Assembly: GCF_000720635.1 (NCBI RefSeq)
Contig: NZ_JOCF01000047.1
Coordinates: forward strand, 1-64,000
Origin: Streptomyces sp. NRRL WC-3742
GTDB taxonomy: Bacteria > Actinomycetota > Actinomycetes > Streptomycetales > Streptomycetaceae
Direction: 5' to 3'
Length of the DNA: 64,000 bases
A model generated the notes under the pieces. The model saw nothing but the letters and a program-made list of their open reading frames with translations, was not told the origin of the DNA and searched no databases. The first letter of the stretch is position 1; the number at the start of each line of letters is the position of its first letter. Of this stretch, positions 20,884-29,866 are shown in pieces. A program made the translations under genes and the position numbers.

Positions 20884-22064
20884 TTCCTGCCCCGCCGCCG
20901 CAGCACCAGCCCGCCGTACGCGACCGCGCCACCCGCCGCGGCCACCACCAGCCAGCCCGCGAGCCCGAGGCCCCCGTCGTCGCCCCCGGCCGCCGCCGCC
21001 TTGGCCGTCACGGCGCCCGGCGAGGGGTGCGGCGGCGGCGCGGGAGTGCCCGTCTCCTCGGCGGACCCGCCGCCGGGCGGCAGCTCGTCGACCAGCTTCC
21101 CGACCGGCTTAACCTTGCCCGCGGCGGCGAACCCCCAGTCCAGCAGCGCGGCCGTCTCGTCGTACACCTTCTGGTAGCTCGCCGGGTGCATCACGGTGAC
21201 CAGCAGGGTGCGCCCGTCGCGCTCGGCGGCGCCGACGAAGGTCGAGCCGGCGTTGGTGGTGGTGCCGTTCTTCACCCCGATCAGGCCCGGGTACTTGCCC
21301 AGCAGCCGGTCGGTGTTGGCGATCCCGAAGCTGCCGCGCTGGCCGGTCTTCGGGTCGACGGCCCCCGGGAACACCGCGTCCTTGGTGGAGCAGTACATCC
21401 GGAAGTCCGGGTTGCGCAGGCCGGAGCGGGCGAACAGCGACAGGTCGTACGCCGAGGAGAGCTGCCCGTCCATGTCGTAGCCGTCCGGGGAGATGACCTT
21501 GGTGTCCCGCGCCTGCAGCGCGTCCGCGCGGGACTGCATCTCGGCGACGGTCTGCGGCACACCGCCGTTCATGTGCGCGAGGACGTGCACGGCGTCGTTG
21601 CCCGAGCTCAGGAACACCCCCCGCCACAGGTCCTCGACCCGGTAGTCCAGGTTCTCCTTGATGCCGACCAGGCTGCTCCCGGCGCCGAGCCCGGTGATCT
21701 CCTCGTCGGCGACCTTGTGCACGGTGTTGCGGTCGAACTTGGGCAGCACGGTGTCCGCGAAGAGGATCTTGAGCGTGCTCGCCGGAGGCAGCCGCAGATG
21801 CGGGTTGTAGGACGCCAGCACGTCACCGGTGGCGGCGTCGGAGACTATCCAGGACTGCGCGGTCAGCCCCCCGGGCAGCGCCGGCGCCCCCGCCAGCGGA
21901 TCGACCTGCACCCCGGCCCCCGCGAGCCGCTCCCCGCCGATCACGGCCTTCGGCGGCGGCTCCAACGGCGCCGCGACGGCTGCCGGGGCGGCGCAGAGCA
22001 GGACGGGAAGCGCCACGGCGAGGGAGGCGCACAGCTGAGTGAGGGACTGACGGCGTGTCGGCAC
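20877..22064 (-). CDS. D-alanyl-D-alanine carboxypeptidase (penicillin-binding, S11)
   Basis: The exported 395-residue enzyme trims the terminal D-Ala of peptidoglycan pentapeptides. It has an N-terminal signal peptide (about 1-32, ending AAPAAVAAP), the active-site SxxK in PPASTLKIL, the SxN motif in LSSGNDAVH, and KNGTTT in place of the usual KTG box near residue 265. The C-terminus has a Pro-rich linker, one membrane helix (LAGWLVVAAAGGAVAYGGLVL) and a basic tail RRRGRKV, so it is membrane anchored. The start is GTG at 22064. The KTG-to-KNG change is the only departure from the classic motif set. Confidence 0.93.
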   Translation of the reverse strand: MPTRRQSLTQLCASLAVALPVLLCAAPAAVAAPLEPPPKAVIGGERLAGAGVQVDPLAGAPALPGGLTAQSWIVSDAATGDVLASYNPHLRLPPASTLKILFADTVLPKFDRNTVHKVADEEITGLGAGSSLVGIKENLDYRVEDLWRGVFLSSGNDAVHVLAHMNGGVPQTVAEMQSRADALQARDTKVISPDGYDMDGQLSSAYDLSLFARSGLRNPDFRMYCSTKDAVFPGAVDPKTGQRGSFGIANTDRLLGKYPGLIGVKNGTTTNAGSTFVGAAERDGRTLLVTVMHPASYQKVYDETAALLDWGFAAAGKVKPVGKLVDELPPGGGSAEETGTPAPPPHPSPGAVTAKAAAAGGDDGGLGLAGWLVVAAAGGAVAYGGLVLRRRGRKV

Positions 22065-22169
22065 CAGCAGACCGTACCCAGTGAAGGTGACCGCCGTCCC
22101 AGCCAGGTCCCCGGTCCTCCGCAGGAGGGGCCCGCCCTACGCCGTTCGGAGGCCCCGCATACTGGAGCA

Positions 22170-22427
22170 ATGAAGCTCAGCCGCCGCGCCTCCTGGTTCC
22201 TGACCGCCTTCGGGGTCTGGTCGATCATCATCTGGACCACCTTCGTCAAGAACCTCTGGAAGGACTCCGGCGGCCAGGCGTTCGTGAACGGCGACCACTC
22301 CCACCCCACCGCCTTCTTCTGGATCCACCTCCTCCTCGCCGTCACCTCCGCCCTCCTCGGCATCGCCGTGGGCACCCTGGGCCTCCGCGGCCTCCGCGCC
22401 ACCCGCCGCACCCCGGCCACCGACTGA
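22170..22427 (+). CDS. SCO4848-type small membrane protein
   Basis: The 85-residue protein has two predicted helices: RASWFLTAFGVWSIIIWTTF (about 6-25) and WIHLLLAVTSALLGIAVGTLGL (about 50-72). Between them lies the conserved loop FVKNLWKDSGGQAFVNGDHSHPTAF, which matches the family named after S. coelicolor SCO4848. Its function is unknown. ATG 22170 lies just after a TACT-containing box, suggesting a very short or absent leader. It is divergent from the carboxypeptidase and convergent with sdhB. Confidence 0.82.
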   Translation: MKLSRRASWFLTAFGVWSIIIWTTFVKNLWKDSGGQAFVNGDHSHPTAFFWIHLLLAVTSALLGIAVGTLGLRGLRATRRTPATD

Positions 22428-22433
22428 GACGTA

Positions 22434-22467
22434 CGAAGGCCCCCACCCGGTCGGGTGGGGGCCTTCG
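22434..22467. terminator. 16-bp stem hairpin between convergent SCO4848-like gene and sdhB
   Basis: Arms 22434-22449 and 22452-22467 are perfect inverted copies around 2 nt, lying 6 bp after one stop and 19 bp after the other. It can serve both directions. Confidence 0.87.
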
Positions 22468-22486
22468 TCATGTCCTGGCGGGAGGA

Positions 22487-23257
22487 TCAGAAGCGGCGGG
22501 TGACCAGGGCGCGCTTGACTTCCTGGATCGCCTTGGTGACCTCGATGCCTCGGGGGCACGCCTCGGAGCAGTTGAAGGTGGTGCGGCAGCGCCACACGCC
22601 CTCACGGTCGTTGAGGATCTCCAGGCGCTGCTCGCCGCCCTCGTCGCGCGAGTCGAAGATGAAGCGGTGCGCGTTGACGATGGCCGCCGGGCCGAAGTAC
22701 TGGCCGTCGTTCCAGAAGACCGGGCAGGACGACGTGCACGCGGCGCACAGGATGCACTTGGTGGTGTCGTCGAAGCGCTCGCGGTCCTCGGCGGACTGCA
22801 GGCGCTCGCGGGTCGGCTCGTTCCCCTTGGTGATGAGGAACGGCATGACGTCCTTGTACGCCTGGAAGAACGGGTCCATGTCCACGATCAGGTCCTTGAG
22901 GACCGTCAGGCCCTTGATGGCCTCGATCGTGATCGGCTTCTCCGGGTCGACGTCCTTGATCAGGGTCTTGCACGCCAGCCGGTTGCGGCCGTTGATCCGC
23001 ATGGCGTCGGAGCCGCAGATGCCGTGGGCGCAGGAACGGCGGTAGGTGAGGGTGCCGTCCTGCTCCCACTTGATCTTGTTGAGGGCGTCGAGGACGCGCT
23101 CCTTCGGGTCCATCACCAGCTGGTAGTCCACCCACACCGGCTCCGGGTGCTCCTCCGGGTTGAACCGGCGGATGCGGAAGGTGACGGTGATCGGCTGGAC
23201 GGCTCCGGCCTCGACCGCGTCCAGAGCGGCCGAGTGCTCCACAGTCGGAGTGCTCAT
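22487..23257 (-). CDS. sdhB: Succinate dehydrogenase iron-sulfur subunit
   Basis: SdhB passes electrons from FAD to quinone within complex II. The 256 residues show the 2Fe-2S ligands in RRSCAHGICGSDAM and NRLAC, then the 4Fe-4S and 3Fe-4S ligands in CILCAACTSSCPVFW and FNCSEACPRGIEV. The ATG at 23257 shares its A with the last base of the sdhA stop (TGATG), so the two subunits are translationally coupled. It is the last gene of sdhCDAB. Confidence 0.97.
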   Translation of the reverse strand: MSTPTVEHSAALDAVEAGAVQPITVTFRIRRFNPEEHPEPVWVDYQLVMDPKERVLDALNKIKWEQDGTLTYRRSCAHGICGSDAMRINGRNRLACKTLIKDVDPEKPITIEAIKGLTVLKDLIVDMDPFFQAYKDVMPFLITKGNEPTRERLQSAEDRERFDDTTKCILCAACTSSCPVFWNDGQYFGPAAIVNAHRFIFDSRDEGGEQRLEILNDREGVWRCRTTFNCSEACPRGIEVTKAIQEVKRALVTRRF

Positions 23258-24999
23258 CAGTACTTACGCTCCATCGGCTGGTAGCGGGTCGTGACGACCG
23301 GCTTGTAGTCGAGGCGGATGGAGGTGGCGCCCTCGGCGTCGACCTCCTGGTACGCCATGGTGTGCTGCATGAACTTCACGTCGTCACGCGTCGGGAAGTC
23401 CTCGCGGTAGTGGCCGCCGCGGGACTCCTCGCGGGCCAGCGCGGAGACGGCCAGCACCTCGGCCAGGTCGAGCAGGTTGCCCAGCTCGACGGCCTCCAGG
23501 AGGTCCGTGTTGTAGCGGAAGCCCTTGTCCTGGATGGAGACGTTCTTGTAGCGCTCCTTCAGCGCGGCGATGTCCTCGACCGCCTGCTTCAGGGTGGCGC
23601 CGGTGCGGTACACCATCGCGTTGGCGTCCATGGTCTCCTGCAGCTCCTTGCGGATCTGCCCCACGGACTCGGTGCCGGTGGACTCGCGCAGGCCGTCGAC
23701 GAGCGCCTGCACCTTCTCCTCCGGGTTCTCCGGCAGCTCGACGAACTCGTGCGCGTTGGCGTAGTCGGCGGCGGCGATGCCCGCGCGACGGCCGAACACG
23801 TTGATGTCGAGCAGGGAGTTGGTGCCCAGGCGGTTGGCGCCGTGCACGGACACGCAGGCGACCTCGCCGGCCGCGTACAGGCCCGGGACGATGTCCGTGT
23901 TGTTGCGCAGGACCTCACCCTCGACGTTGGTCGGGATGCCGCCCATGGCGTAGTGCGCGGTGGGCTGGATCGGGATCGGGTCCGTGTAGGGCTCGATGCC
24001 GAGGTAGGTGCGCGCGAACTCGGTGATGTCCGGGAGCTTGGCGTCCAGCTGCTCCGGCGGCAGGTGGGTGAGGTCCAGGTAGACGTGGTCGCCCTCGGGA
24101 CCGCAGCCGCGGCCTTCGCGGATCTCGGTGTAGATCGCGCGGGAGCAGACGTCACGGGACGCGAGGTCCTTCATGACGGGGGCGTAGCGCTCCATGAAGC
24201 GCTCGCCGTCCTTGTTGCGCAGGATGCCGCCCTCGCCGCGGGCGCCCTCGGTGAGGAGGATGCCCATGCGCCAGATGCCGGTCGGGTGGAACTGGAAGAA
24301 CTCCATGTCCTCCAGCGGCAGGCCGCGGCGGTAGACCAGGGCCTGGCCGTCACCGGTGAGGGTGTGGGCGTTGGAGGAGACCTTGAAGAACTTGCCGGTG
24401 CCGCCGGAGGCGAACACGACGGACTTGGCCTGGAAGACGTGGATCTCGCCGGTGGCCAGCTCGTAGGCGACGACGCCGGCCGTCTTGCCCTCGTTGATGA
24501 GCAGGTCCAGGACGTAGAACTCGTTGAAGAACTCGACGCCGTGCTTGACGCAGTTCTGGAACAGCGTCTGGAGGATCATGTGACCGGTGCGGTCGGCCGC
24601 GTAGCACGAGCGGCGGACCGGGGCCTCGCCGTGGTTGCGGGAGTGGCCGCCGAAGCGGCGCTGGTCGATGCGGCCCTGCTCGGTGCGGGAGAAGGGCAGA
24701 CCCATCTTCTCCAGGTCGAGGACGGCGTCGATGGCTTCCTTGCACATGATCTCGGCGGCGTCCTGGTCGACCAGGTAGTCACCGCCCTTGACCGTGTCGA
24801 AGGTGTGCCACTCCCAGTTGTCCTCCTCGACGTTGGCCAGGGCGGCGCACATGCCGCCCTGGGCCGCGCCGGTGTGGGACCGGGTCGGGTAGAGCTTGGT
24901 CAGGACGGCGGTGCGGGTGCGCTGCGTCGACTCGATGGCCGCGCGCATGCCGGCGCCGCCGGCGCCGACGATGACGGTGTCGTACTGGTGAATCTGCAT
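23257..24999 (-). CDS. sdhA: Succinate dehydrogenase flavoprotein subunit
   Basis: SdhA oxidises succinate to fumarate using covalent FAD. The 580 residues match the family. The FAD-binding GAGGAGMRAAIE (about 12-23) is followed by the flavinylation His in TRSHTGAAQGGM (about 42), then HPTGIWRMGILLTEGARGEGG and the substrate-binding PTAHYAMGGIPTN. RLGTNSLLDINVFGRRAG lies in the second FAD region. The gene lies between sdhD and sdhB on the minus strand. The intergenic gap before it (25000-25050) holds the sdhD stop region only. Confidence 0.98.
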   Translation of the reverse strand: MQIHQYDTVIVGAGGAGMRAAIESTQRTRTAVLTKLYPTRSHTGAAQGGMCAALANVEEDNWEWHTFDTVKGGDYLVDQDAAEIMCKEAIDAVLDLEKMGLPFSRTEQGRIDQRRFGGHSRNHGEAPVRRSCYAADRTGHMILQTLFQNCVKHGVEFFNEFYVLDLLINEGKTAGVVAYELATGEIHVFQAKSVVFASGGTGKFFKVSSNAHTLTGDGQALVYRRGLPLEDMEFFQFHPTGIWRMGILLTEGARGEGGILRNKDGERFMERYAPVMKDLASRDVCSRAIYTEIREGRGCGPEGDHVYLDLTHLPPEQLDAKLPDITEFARTYLGIEPYTDPIPIQPTAHYAMGGIPTNVEGEVLRNNTDIVPGLYAAGEVACVSVHGANRLGTNSLLDINVFGRRAGIAAADYANAHEFVELPENPEEKVQALVDGLRESTGTESVGQIRKELQETMDANAMVYRTGATLKQAVEDIAALKERYKNVSIQDKGFRYNTDLLEAVELGNLLDLAEVLAVSALAREESRGGHYREDFPTRDDVKFMQHTMAYQEVDAEGATSIRLDYKPVVTTRYQPMERKY

Positions 25000-25050
25000 G
25001 GGGGGTTAACTCGCCTCTGGCCTCTGCCGATGGTCGATGGTGCTCGCGGC

Positions 25051-25542
25051 TCAGATGTTGGGGTCGAAGGTGAAGATCACCAGGGTGCCCAGCAGCACGG
25101 TGAAGACCGTGGCGGTACCCATGAGCCCCTTGAGCCAGAGCCGGGTCGAGTCCTTCTCGGCGTAGTCGTTGATGACCTGCCGCATGCCGTTGGCGCCGTG
25201 CAGCATGGCGAGCCAGAGCATCAGGAGGTCCCAGCCCTGCCAGAACGGCGAGGCCCAGCGACCGGCGACGAAGGCGAAGCCGATCTTGGAGACGCCCCCG
25301 TCCATGATCAGCATGATGAACAGGTGGCCGAGGATCAGCGCGACCAGGACGACACCGGACAGGCGCATGAAGAGCCAGGCCAGCATCTCGAAGTTGGTGC
25401 GGGTGCGGCGCGGCGTCTTGGCCGTCCGCTTGCGCGGCGGCTCGATGACGAAGGCGTCGGCGGGGTTGCCCGTGCCGAGGCCCTTGCCGGTGTGCGCCTG
25501 CTTGGAGGGGACGACGATCGCGTCGGAGTATTCCGTGGTCAT
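25051..25542 (-). CDS. sdhD: Succinate dehydrogenase membrane anchor subunit
   Basis: The 163-residue anchor has a long charged N-terminal tail (about 1-50), then three helices: MLAWLFMRLSGVVLVALILGHLFIMLI, WDLLMLWLAMLHGANGMRQVI and GTATVFTVLLGTLVIFTF. The His in ALILGHLF is the probable heme ligand, and LHGANGMRQVINDY is the conserved loop of the family. With SdhC it anchors the catalytic subunits and forms the quinone site. It begins 8 bp after sdhC. Confidence 0.94.
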   Translation of the reverse strand: MTTEYSDAIVVPSKQAHTGKGLGTGNPADAFVIEPPRKRTAKTPRRTRTNFEMLAWLFMRLSGVVLVALILGHLFIMLIMDGGVSKIGFAFVAGRWASPFWQGWDLLMLWLAMLHGANGMRQVINDYAEKDSTRLWLKGLMGTATVFTVLLGTLVIFTFDPNI

Positions 25543-25550
25543 CAGTCAGC

Positions 25551-25931
25551 TCACTTCCCGAACCAGTCGATCAGGGTGTGCTGCAGGATGCCGTAGAAGG
25601 AGCCGGCCATCATGACGACCCAGACCCCCACCACGGTCCACAGCATCTGCTTCTGGTACTTCGGGCCCTTCGACCAGAAGTCCACGGCGACGACGCGCAG
25701 GCCGTTGAGGGCGTGGAACAGGATGGCGGCCACGAGGCCGTACTCCATCAGGTTCACGAGGGGAGTCTTGTACGTCTGGATGACGGTGTCGTAGGACTCC
25801 GGCGACACTCGCACCAGGGCGGTGTCCAGGACGTGGGCGAACAGGAAGAAGAAAATGAGGACGCCGGTGACTCGATGAGCCACCCAGCTCCACATACCTT
25901 CCCGGCCGCGGTACAGCGTTCCAGCCGGCAC
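25551..25931 (-). CDS. sdhC: Succinate dehydrogenase cytochrome b subunit
   Basis: The 126-residue subunit has three helices and the family motif WSWVAHRVTGVLIFFFLFAHVLD (about 14-36). The Ser/Arg-like quinone-site residues lie near AHRVTG and the heme-ligand His near FAHVLD. The GTG at 25931 is supported by GGAGG about 8 nt upstream. This is the first gene of the sdhCDAB operon. About 280 bp of non-coding DNA upstream (25932-26215) would hold the promoter; I see no clear operator in it. Confidence 0.94.
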   Translation of the reverse strand: MPAGTLYRGREGMWSWVAHRVTGVLIFFFLFAHVLDTALVRVSPESYDTVIQTYKTPLVNLMEYGLVAAILFHALNGLRVVAVDFWSKGPKYQKQMLWTVVGVWVVMMAGSFYGILQHTLIDWFGK

Positions 25932-26134
25932 GGAAAAACCCTCCGGAAGCGATTGGGGGCTCGGCCGGCTTCGGTGTCGGTCAGCCCGGCCGGGTACGGT
26001 CCACCGGCCGCCAGCATCCTATCGGCGCGTTCTGGCTCGCCGCCTCCGGGGCCCCCGGGTGTGATCAATCAGGCACTTCTGGCCTAGTGGGACAGGAACC
26101 GGCGGGCTTTTCGTCACACAGAGTGAGAATGCGA

Positions 26135-26173
26135 CCGCGCCACGGTGACGGACGGTCGGTCACCGTGGCGCGG
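26135..26173 (-). terminator. 15-bp stem hairpin after uraD-like gene
   Basis: Arms 26135-26149 and 26159-26173 are perfect inverted copies around a 9-nt loop, 43 bp past the stop of the minus-strand OHCU decarboxylase gene. Confidence 0.8.
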
Positions 26174-26215
26174 AGGGACGCGGAGGAGCGTGACGGGGCG
26201 AGGTCTGGCGCAGGC

Positions 26216-26701
26216 TCAGCGGGCCGCGGCCTCCGGATGGGTGGCCACCAGGTGCTCCAGACGGGTGAGCGCGATCCGCCGGAGCTCGTCGGCCGCGATC
26301 AGCCGCTCCTCGTCGGGGTCGTTCGCCAGCCGGGTGCGGATGGAGGAGAGCACCGCGTCGAGCATCTCCTCCGGCTCCACCCCGTCGAGGCAGACGACGA
26401 AGACGTGGCCGAACCGTGCCTCGTACGCGGCGTGCGCCGCCCGCAGTGCGGTGTGCGCGGCCTGGCTGCCGGGCGCCCGCATGCCGAGGAGGGGCTGGGG
26501 CATCCAGCTCTCGTCGGCGAGCGCCTCGGTCAGGTCGGCGTGGCGCAGGTCGTAGGAGGCTTCGCTGGCGGCGGCCAGCAGGGACTCTATGTCGGGGTAA
26601 GGGCGGTGGGCGGCGAGCCGCAGGGCCCAGCGGTGGCTGCCGCAGCAGGCCAGCAGGGCCTCCTCGGCGGCGCCGTGGTCGGCCTCGTTGAAGCGGTGCA
26701 A
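26216..26701 (-). CDS. uraD: OHCU decarboxylase (urate degradation)
   Basis: This enzyme converts 2-oxo-4-hydroxy-4-carboxy-5-ureidoimidazoline to allantoin, the last step of urate oxidation. The 161 residues carry the family motifs LLACCGSHRWALRLAAHRPY (about 17-36), the EALADESWMPQ region and YEARFGHVFVVCLDG. Upstream of the TTG at 26701 the frame runs back to a stop with no ATG, GTG or other TTG. The conserved HRFNEA begins right after it, so TTG is the likely start despite lacking an RBS. No urate oxidase or transthyretin-like gene lies beside it in this window. Confidence 0.85.
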   Translation of the reverse strand: MHRFNEADHGAAEEALLACCGSHRWALRLAAHRPYPDIESLLAAASEASYDLRHADLTEALADESWMPQPLLGMRAPGSQAAHTALRAAHAAYEARFGHVFVVCLDGVEPEEMLDAVLSSIRTRLANDPDEERLIAADELRRIALTRLEHLVATHPEAAAR

Positions 26702-27010
26702 CCCGAGGAGGGTCGGCTCGGAAATGGGATCGAGCCGCTGTGGCGGGATGTCACTGGCCAGCGGGTCCTCCTCGTGAGGGCGGGAAGATGCCGGTGAAAG
26801 GTGGGGTGGTGGAGCAGGTGAAGTATGGGGGCCTCGGGCGGCCGTCCTGGCCGGTCGGGCGGTTCCTCCAAGGTAGTTGAGCGGTCATCAGTTGGGGAGG
26901 GCGCACGCCGAATTCATCCGGACGAGCTATCAAGTTGTGACGTTGACACCGGTTCGTCAGCTTCGTCGGCATGGTCGGCTTCGTCGGTACGACTCTCCCC
27001 AGGGGAGGTG
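26702..27010. other. 309-bp non-coding stretch
   Basis: It lies upstream of uraD and beyond the end of the peptidase gene. It contains two copies of CTTCGTCGG near 26960-26990 and a small CTCCCC/GGGGAG hairpin at about 26995-27006 next to the peptidase stop. No gene could be supported. Confidence 0.5.
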
Positions 27011-28651
27011 CTACTCGCAGCGGGTGCCCGCGGCGGGCATGGTGCCCTCGGTCAGATAGGCGGCCATGGCCTTGTCGATGCAGGCGTTGCCCTGGCCGAA
27101 GGCGGCGTGGCCCTCGCCGACGCGGGTCAGCAGGGTGGCGTTGGCGAAGCCCTTGGCCAGGGACTCGGCCGAGGCGTACGGCGTGGCCGGGTCACCGGTG
27201 GTGCCGACGACCAGGATCGGCGCGGCGCCCTCGGCGCGGATGGGGTGCGGCGTCTCCTTGGTCTGGAACGGCCAGTGGGCGCAGCCCGGCTCGGCATAGT
27301 CGTCCGCGCTGACGCCCTTGGACAGCAGCGGGGCCTCGGCGAGCAGCCGGCTCGCGGCCGCGGCGGCGCGCTCGGGGGTCGGGGCCGGGCGGGCGGCGTC
27401 GGCGCAGCGGATCGCCTCCTCGGCCTCGTTCATCGGGTTGTAGTGGCCGTCCTCGTCGCGGCCGTTGTACTGGTCGGCGAAGGCCAGCAGCATGTCGCCC
27501 TTGCCGCGGACCATGGCCCAGCCGAGGGCGTTGCGCAGGTACTCCCAGCTCTTGGTGTCGCCGTAGAGCATCGCGATGACGCCGGTCCACGCCTGGTCGC
27601 GGCCGAGCTTGCGGCCGTCCTTGGTGGTGAGCGGGTTGTCGTGGAGGCCGTCGAGGAAGTCGGCGGCCTTCTTGGCGGCCTTGTCCTTGTCCTTGCCGAG
27701 GGAGCACTGGTCGCCGTGGTTCTCCACGCAGTCGGCGGCGAAGCGCTCGAAGGACTTCTCGAAGCCGACCTGCTGGTCGATGCCGTGGTCCAGGGGGTCC
27801 TGGGAGGGGTCGACGGCGCCGTCGAGGATCAGCCGGCCGGTGTTCTTCGGGAACTCCTCGGCGTAGACCGAGCCGAGGTAGGTGCCGTAGGAGACGCCCA
27901 GGTAGTTGAGCTTCTTGTCGCCGACGACGGCGCGCAGCACGTCGAGGTCGCGGGCGGTGTTGCGGGTGCCGACGAAGGGCAGCAGCTTGCCGGACTTGGC
28001 CTGGCAGGCGGCGGCGTGGTCGGTGGAGAGCTTGGTGCGCTCGGTCTTGCGGACGGCCGGGTCGAGCGGGGCGTCCTGGTCGTTGAGGGCGTCGTGCTGC
28101 TTGTCGTCGTAGCAGACGACGGGGGCGCTGGCGCCGGTGCCGCGGGGGTCGAAGCCGATCACGTCGAAGCGGTCGTGCAGGGGGCCGGCGAAGTCCTTGG
28201 CGCCGTACTCGACCATCTCGACGCCGGAGCCGCCCGGGCCGCCCGGGTTGACCATCAGGGAGCCGACCCGCTGGTCCGCCTTGGCGGCCGGGTGCTTGAT
28301 CAGGGCGAGGTCGATGGCGTCGGTGGCGGGGTTGGCGTAGTCGAGCGGGACGTGCAGCTTGCCGCACATCATGCCGGTGGTGTCGACCTTGGCCTTCTCG
28401 GCCTTGGGGTCGGCCGGGCACGGGGTCCAGGCGATCTGCTGGCCGTAGAAGGGCTTGAGCGCGGGGTCGGCCTCGCCGGCGGGCTTGGGCGTCGGGGTGG
28501 CCGCGGTGCTCGCGGCGGTGGTGCCGGCGGTGCCGGCGGCCTTCTCCTGGGAGGGTGCGGACTTTCCGTCGCACGCGGTGGCGAGGAGCAGGGTGCCTGC
28601 CGCCAGGGCGGTCAGCAGGACGCGTGGGCGGGCGGCCCGGTAGATCTTCAT
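27011..28651 (-). CDS. Secreted lipoprotein alpha/beta-hydrolase peptidase (Tap/Slp type)
   Basis: The 546-residue protein starts with a lipoprotein signal (AAGTLLLATACDG, Cys about 27) and a Thr/Ala/Pro-rich spacer. The alpha/beta-hydrolase fold follows: VNPGGPGGSGVEMV, FDVIGFDPRGTGAS and the nucleophile elbow LGVSYGTYLG (Ser in GVSYG). The C-terminal TAP domain ends with VGTTGDPATPY (acid Asp) and GEGHAAF (base His). This arrangement is that of Streptomyces tripeptidyl aminopeptidases and Slp mycelium-associated proteinases, anchored outside the cell. ATG 28651 precedes the signal directly. Substrate specificity is not deducible. Confidence 0.9.
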   Translation of the reverse strand: MKIYRAARPRVLLTALAAGTLLLATACDGKSAPSQEKAAGTAGTTAASTAATPTPKPAGEADPALKPFYGQQIAWTPCPADPKAEKAKVDTTGMMCGKLHVPLDYANPATDAIDLALIKHPAAKADQRVGSLMVNPGGPGGSGVEMVEYGAKDFAGPLHDRFDVIGFDPRGTGASAPVVCYDDKQHDALNDQDAPLDPAVRKTERTKLSTDHAAACQAKSGKLLPFVGTRNTARDLDVLRAVVGDKKLNYLGVSYGTYLGSVYAEEFPKNTGRLILDGAVDPSQDPLDHGIDQQVGFEKSFERFAADCVENHGDQCSLGKDKDKAAKKAADFLDGLHDNPLTTKDGRKLGRDQAWTGVIAMLYGDTKSWEYLRNALGWAMVRGKGDMLLAFADQYNGRDEDGHYNPMNEAEEAIRCADAARPAPTPERAAAAASRLLAEAPLLSKGVSADDYAEPGCAHWPFQTKETPHPIRAEGAAPILVVGTTGDPATPYASAESLAKGFANATLLTRVGEGHAAFGQGNACIDKAMAAYLTEGTMPAAGTRCE

Positions 28652-28733
28652 CGCACGTATGTACCACTGGTGGGTGACACGTTCGATCAGTGGCCCCCGG
28701 GCCGCCCGACCTGCGGCGCTGTGCTCGGTGGAC

Positions 28734-29474
28734 CTAGGCGCGGTGGACCTTGTGGTTGGCCGCCTGGGCCCGGGGGCGCACCACCAGCAGGTCGATGTTG
28801 ACGTGCGACGGCCGGGTGACCGCCCAGGCGACGGTGTCCGCGACGTCCTCCGAGGTCAGCGGCTCGGCGACGCCCGCGTACACGGCGGCGGCCTTCTCCT
28901 CGTCGCCGCGGAAGCGGGTGACGGCGAAGCCCTCGGACTTCACCATGCCCGGCGCGATCTCGATCACCCGGATCGGCTCCCCGCACAGCTCCAGCCGCAG
29001 CGTCGCCGCGATGGTGTGCGCGGCGTGCTTGGCCGCGACGTACCCGCCGCCGCCCTCGTACGCGGCCAGCGCGGCCGTCGAGGACATCACCAGGACGGTG
29101 CCGTCGCCGGTGGCCCGCAGGGCCGGCAGCAGCGCCTGGGTCACGTGCAGCACGCCGAGGACGTTCACCTCGTACATGGCCCGCCAGTCGGCCGGGTCGC
29201 CGTGCTCCACGGTCTCGGCACCGATCGCGCCGCCGGCGTTGTTCACCAGGACGTCCACCCGGCCCAGCTGCGCCGCGAAGGCGTCCACGGCGGCCCGGTC
29301 GGTGACGTCCAGGGTGAAGGCGCGGCCGCCGATCTCCTTGGCCAGGGCCTCGATCCGCTCCGTCCTGCGGGCGGTCAGCACCACGTCGAAGCCCTCGGCC
29401 GCCAGCCGGCGGGCCGTCGCCGCGCCGATCCCGCCGCTGGCACCGGTGACCACGGCCACCTTCTGCTCGGTCAT
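28734..29474 (-). CDS. Short-chain dehydrogenase/reductase
   Basis: The 246-residue SDR has the cofactor motif VVTGASGGIGAATARRL, the NNAG motif in VLVNNAGGAIGA, a catalytic Ser in VLVMSSTAA and YxxxK in GGYVAAKHAAH. The ARR after the second strand (VVLTARRTERIEA) suggests NADP preference. ATG 29474 is preferred because AGGGAG lies about 5 nt upstream; GTG 29480 is in frame but sits too close to it. The substrate is unknown. The gene is divergent from the M20 hydrolase. Confidence 0.88.
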   Translation of the reverse strand: MTEQKVAVVTGASGGIGAATARRLAAEGFDVVLTARRTERIEALAKEIGGRAFTLDVTDRAAVDAFAAQLGRVDVLVNNAGGAIGAETVEHGDPADWRAMYEVNVLGVLHVTQALLPALRATGDGTVLVMSSTAALAAYEGGGGYVAAKHAAHTIAATLRLELCGEPIRVIEIAPGMVKSEGFAVTRFRGDEEKAAAVYAGVAEPLTSEDVADTVAWAVTRPSHVNIDLLVVRPRAQAANHKVHRA

Positions 29475-29866
29475 TGCCACTCCCTGGGGGCTCGTCCGTC
29501 GTTCACCCGATCATCTCAATCGCGTCGGCGGCGCGGTGAGGAAGCCCTGTCGGATCGCGGAGCGAGCGTTTCTCGACCGCCGTCGGAGGTGCGCCGTCTA
29601 CGGTGCGCCGTACCGCCGAGAGGTCGGGGAGTGTGGGGCACGTACGCTCCGGAGGAACGTTTCTGACCGCTCGTCAACACCCGTGTCCGTCAAGGCGGCG
29701 CCAGCCGTGACCACCGACCCGGGTGATCGTTGCACAGGTCAGGCAACACCGGGAAGGCGGCTGAAACGAGATGTCATACCCACCTGTCCGGCCGGTATGC
29801 GCCCATCCGGGCACTGATTTTCCGGAAGCCGGGAAAAAGTCCCTCGGCGGGCCTACGCTTGGGGAG
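29475..29866. other. 392-bp divergent intergenic region
   Basis: It contains a TACGCT -10-like box at 29854-29859, 7 nt before the M20 ATG. An open frame beginning GTG near 29690 would encode about 44 residues, but it has no RBS and no recognisable features, so it is not called. I see no strong palindrome. Confidence 0.45.

Noticed and set aside
29690..29820. Short ORF starting GTG near 29690, about 44 residues
   Set aside because: No RBS, no recognisable residues, and biased composition typical of chance frames.
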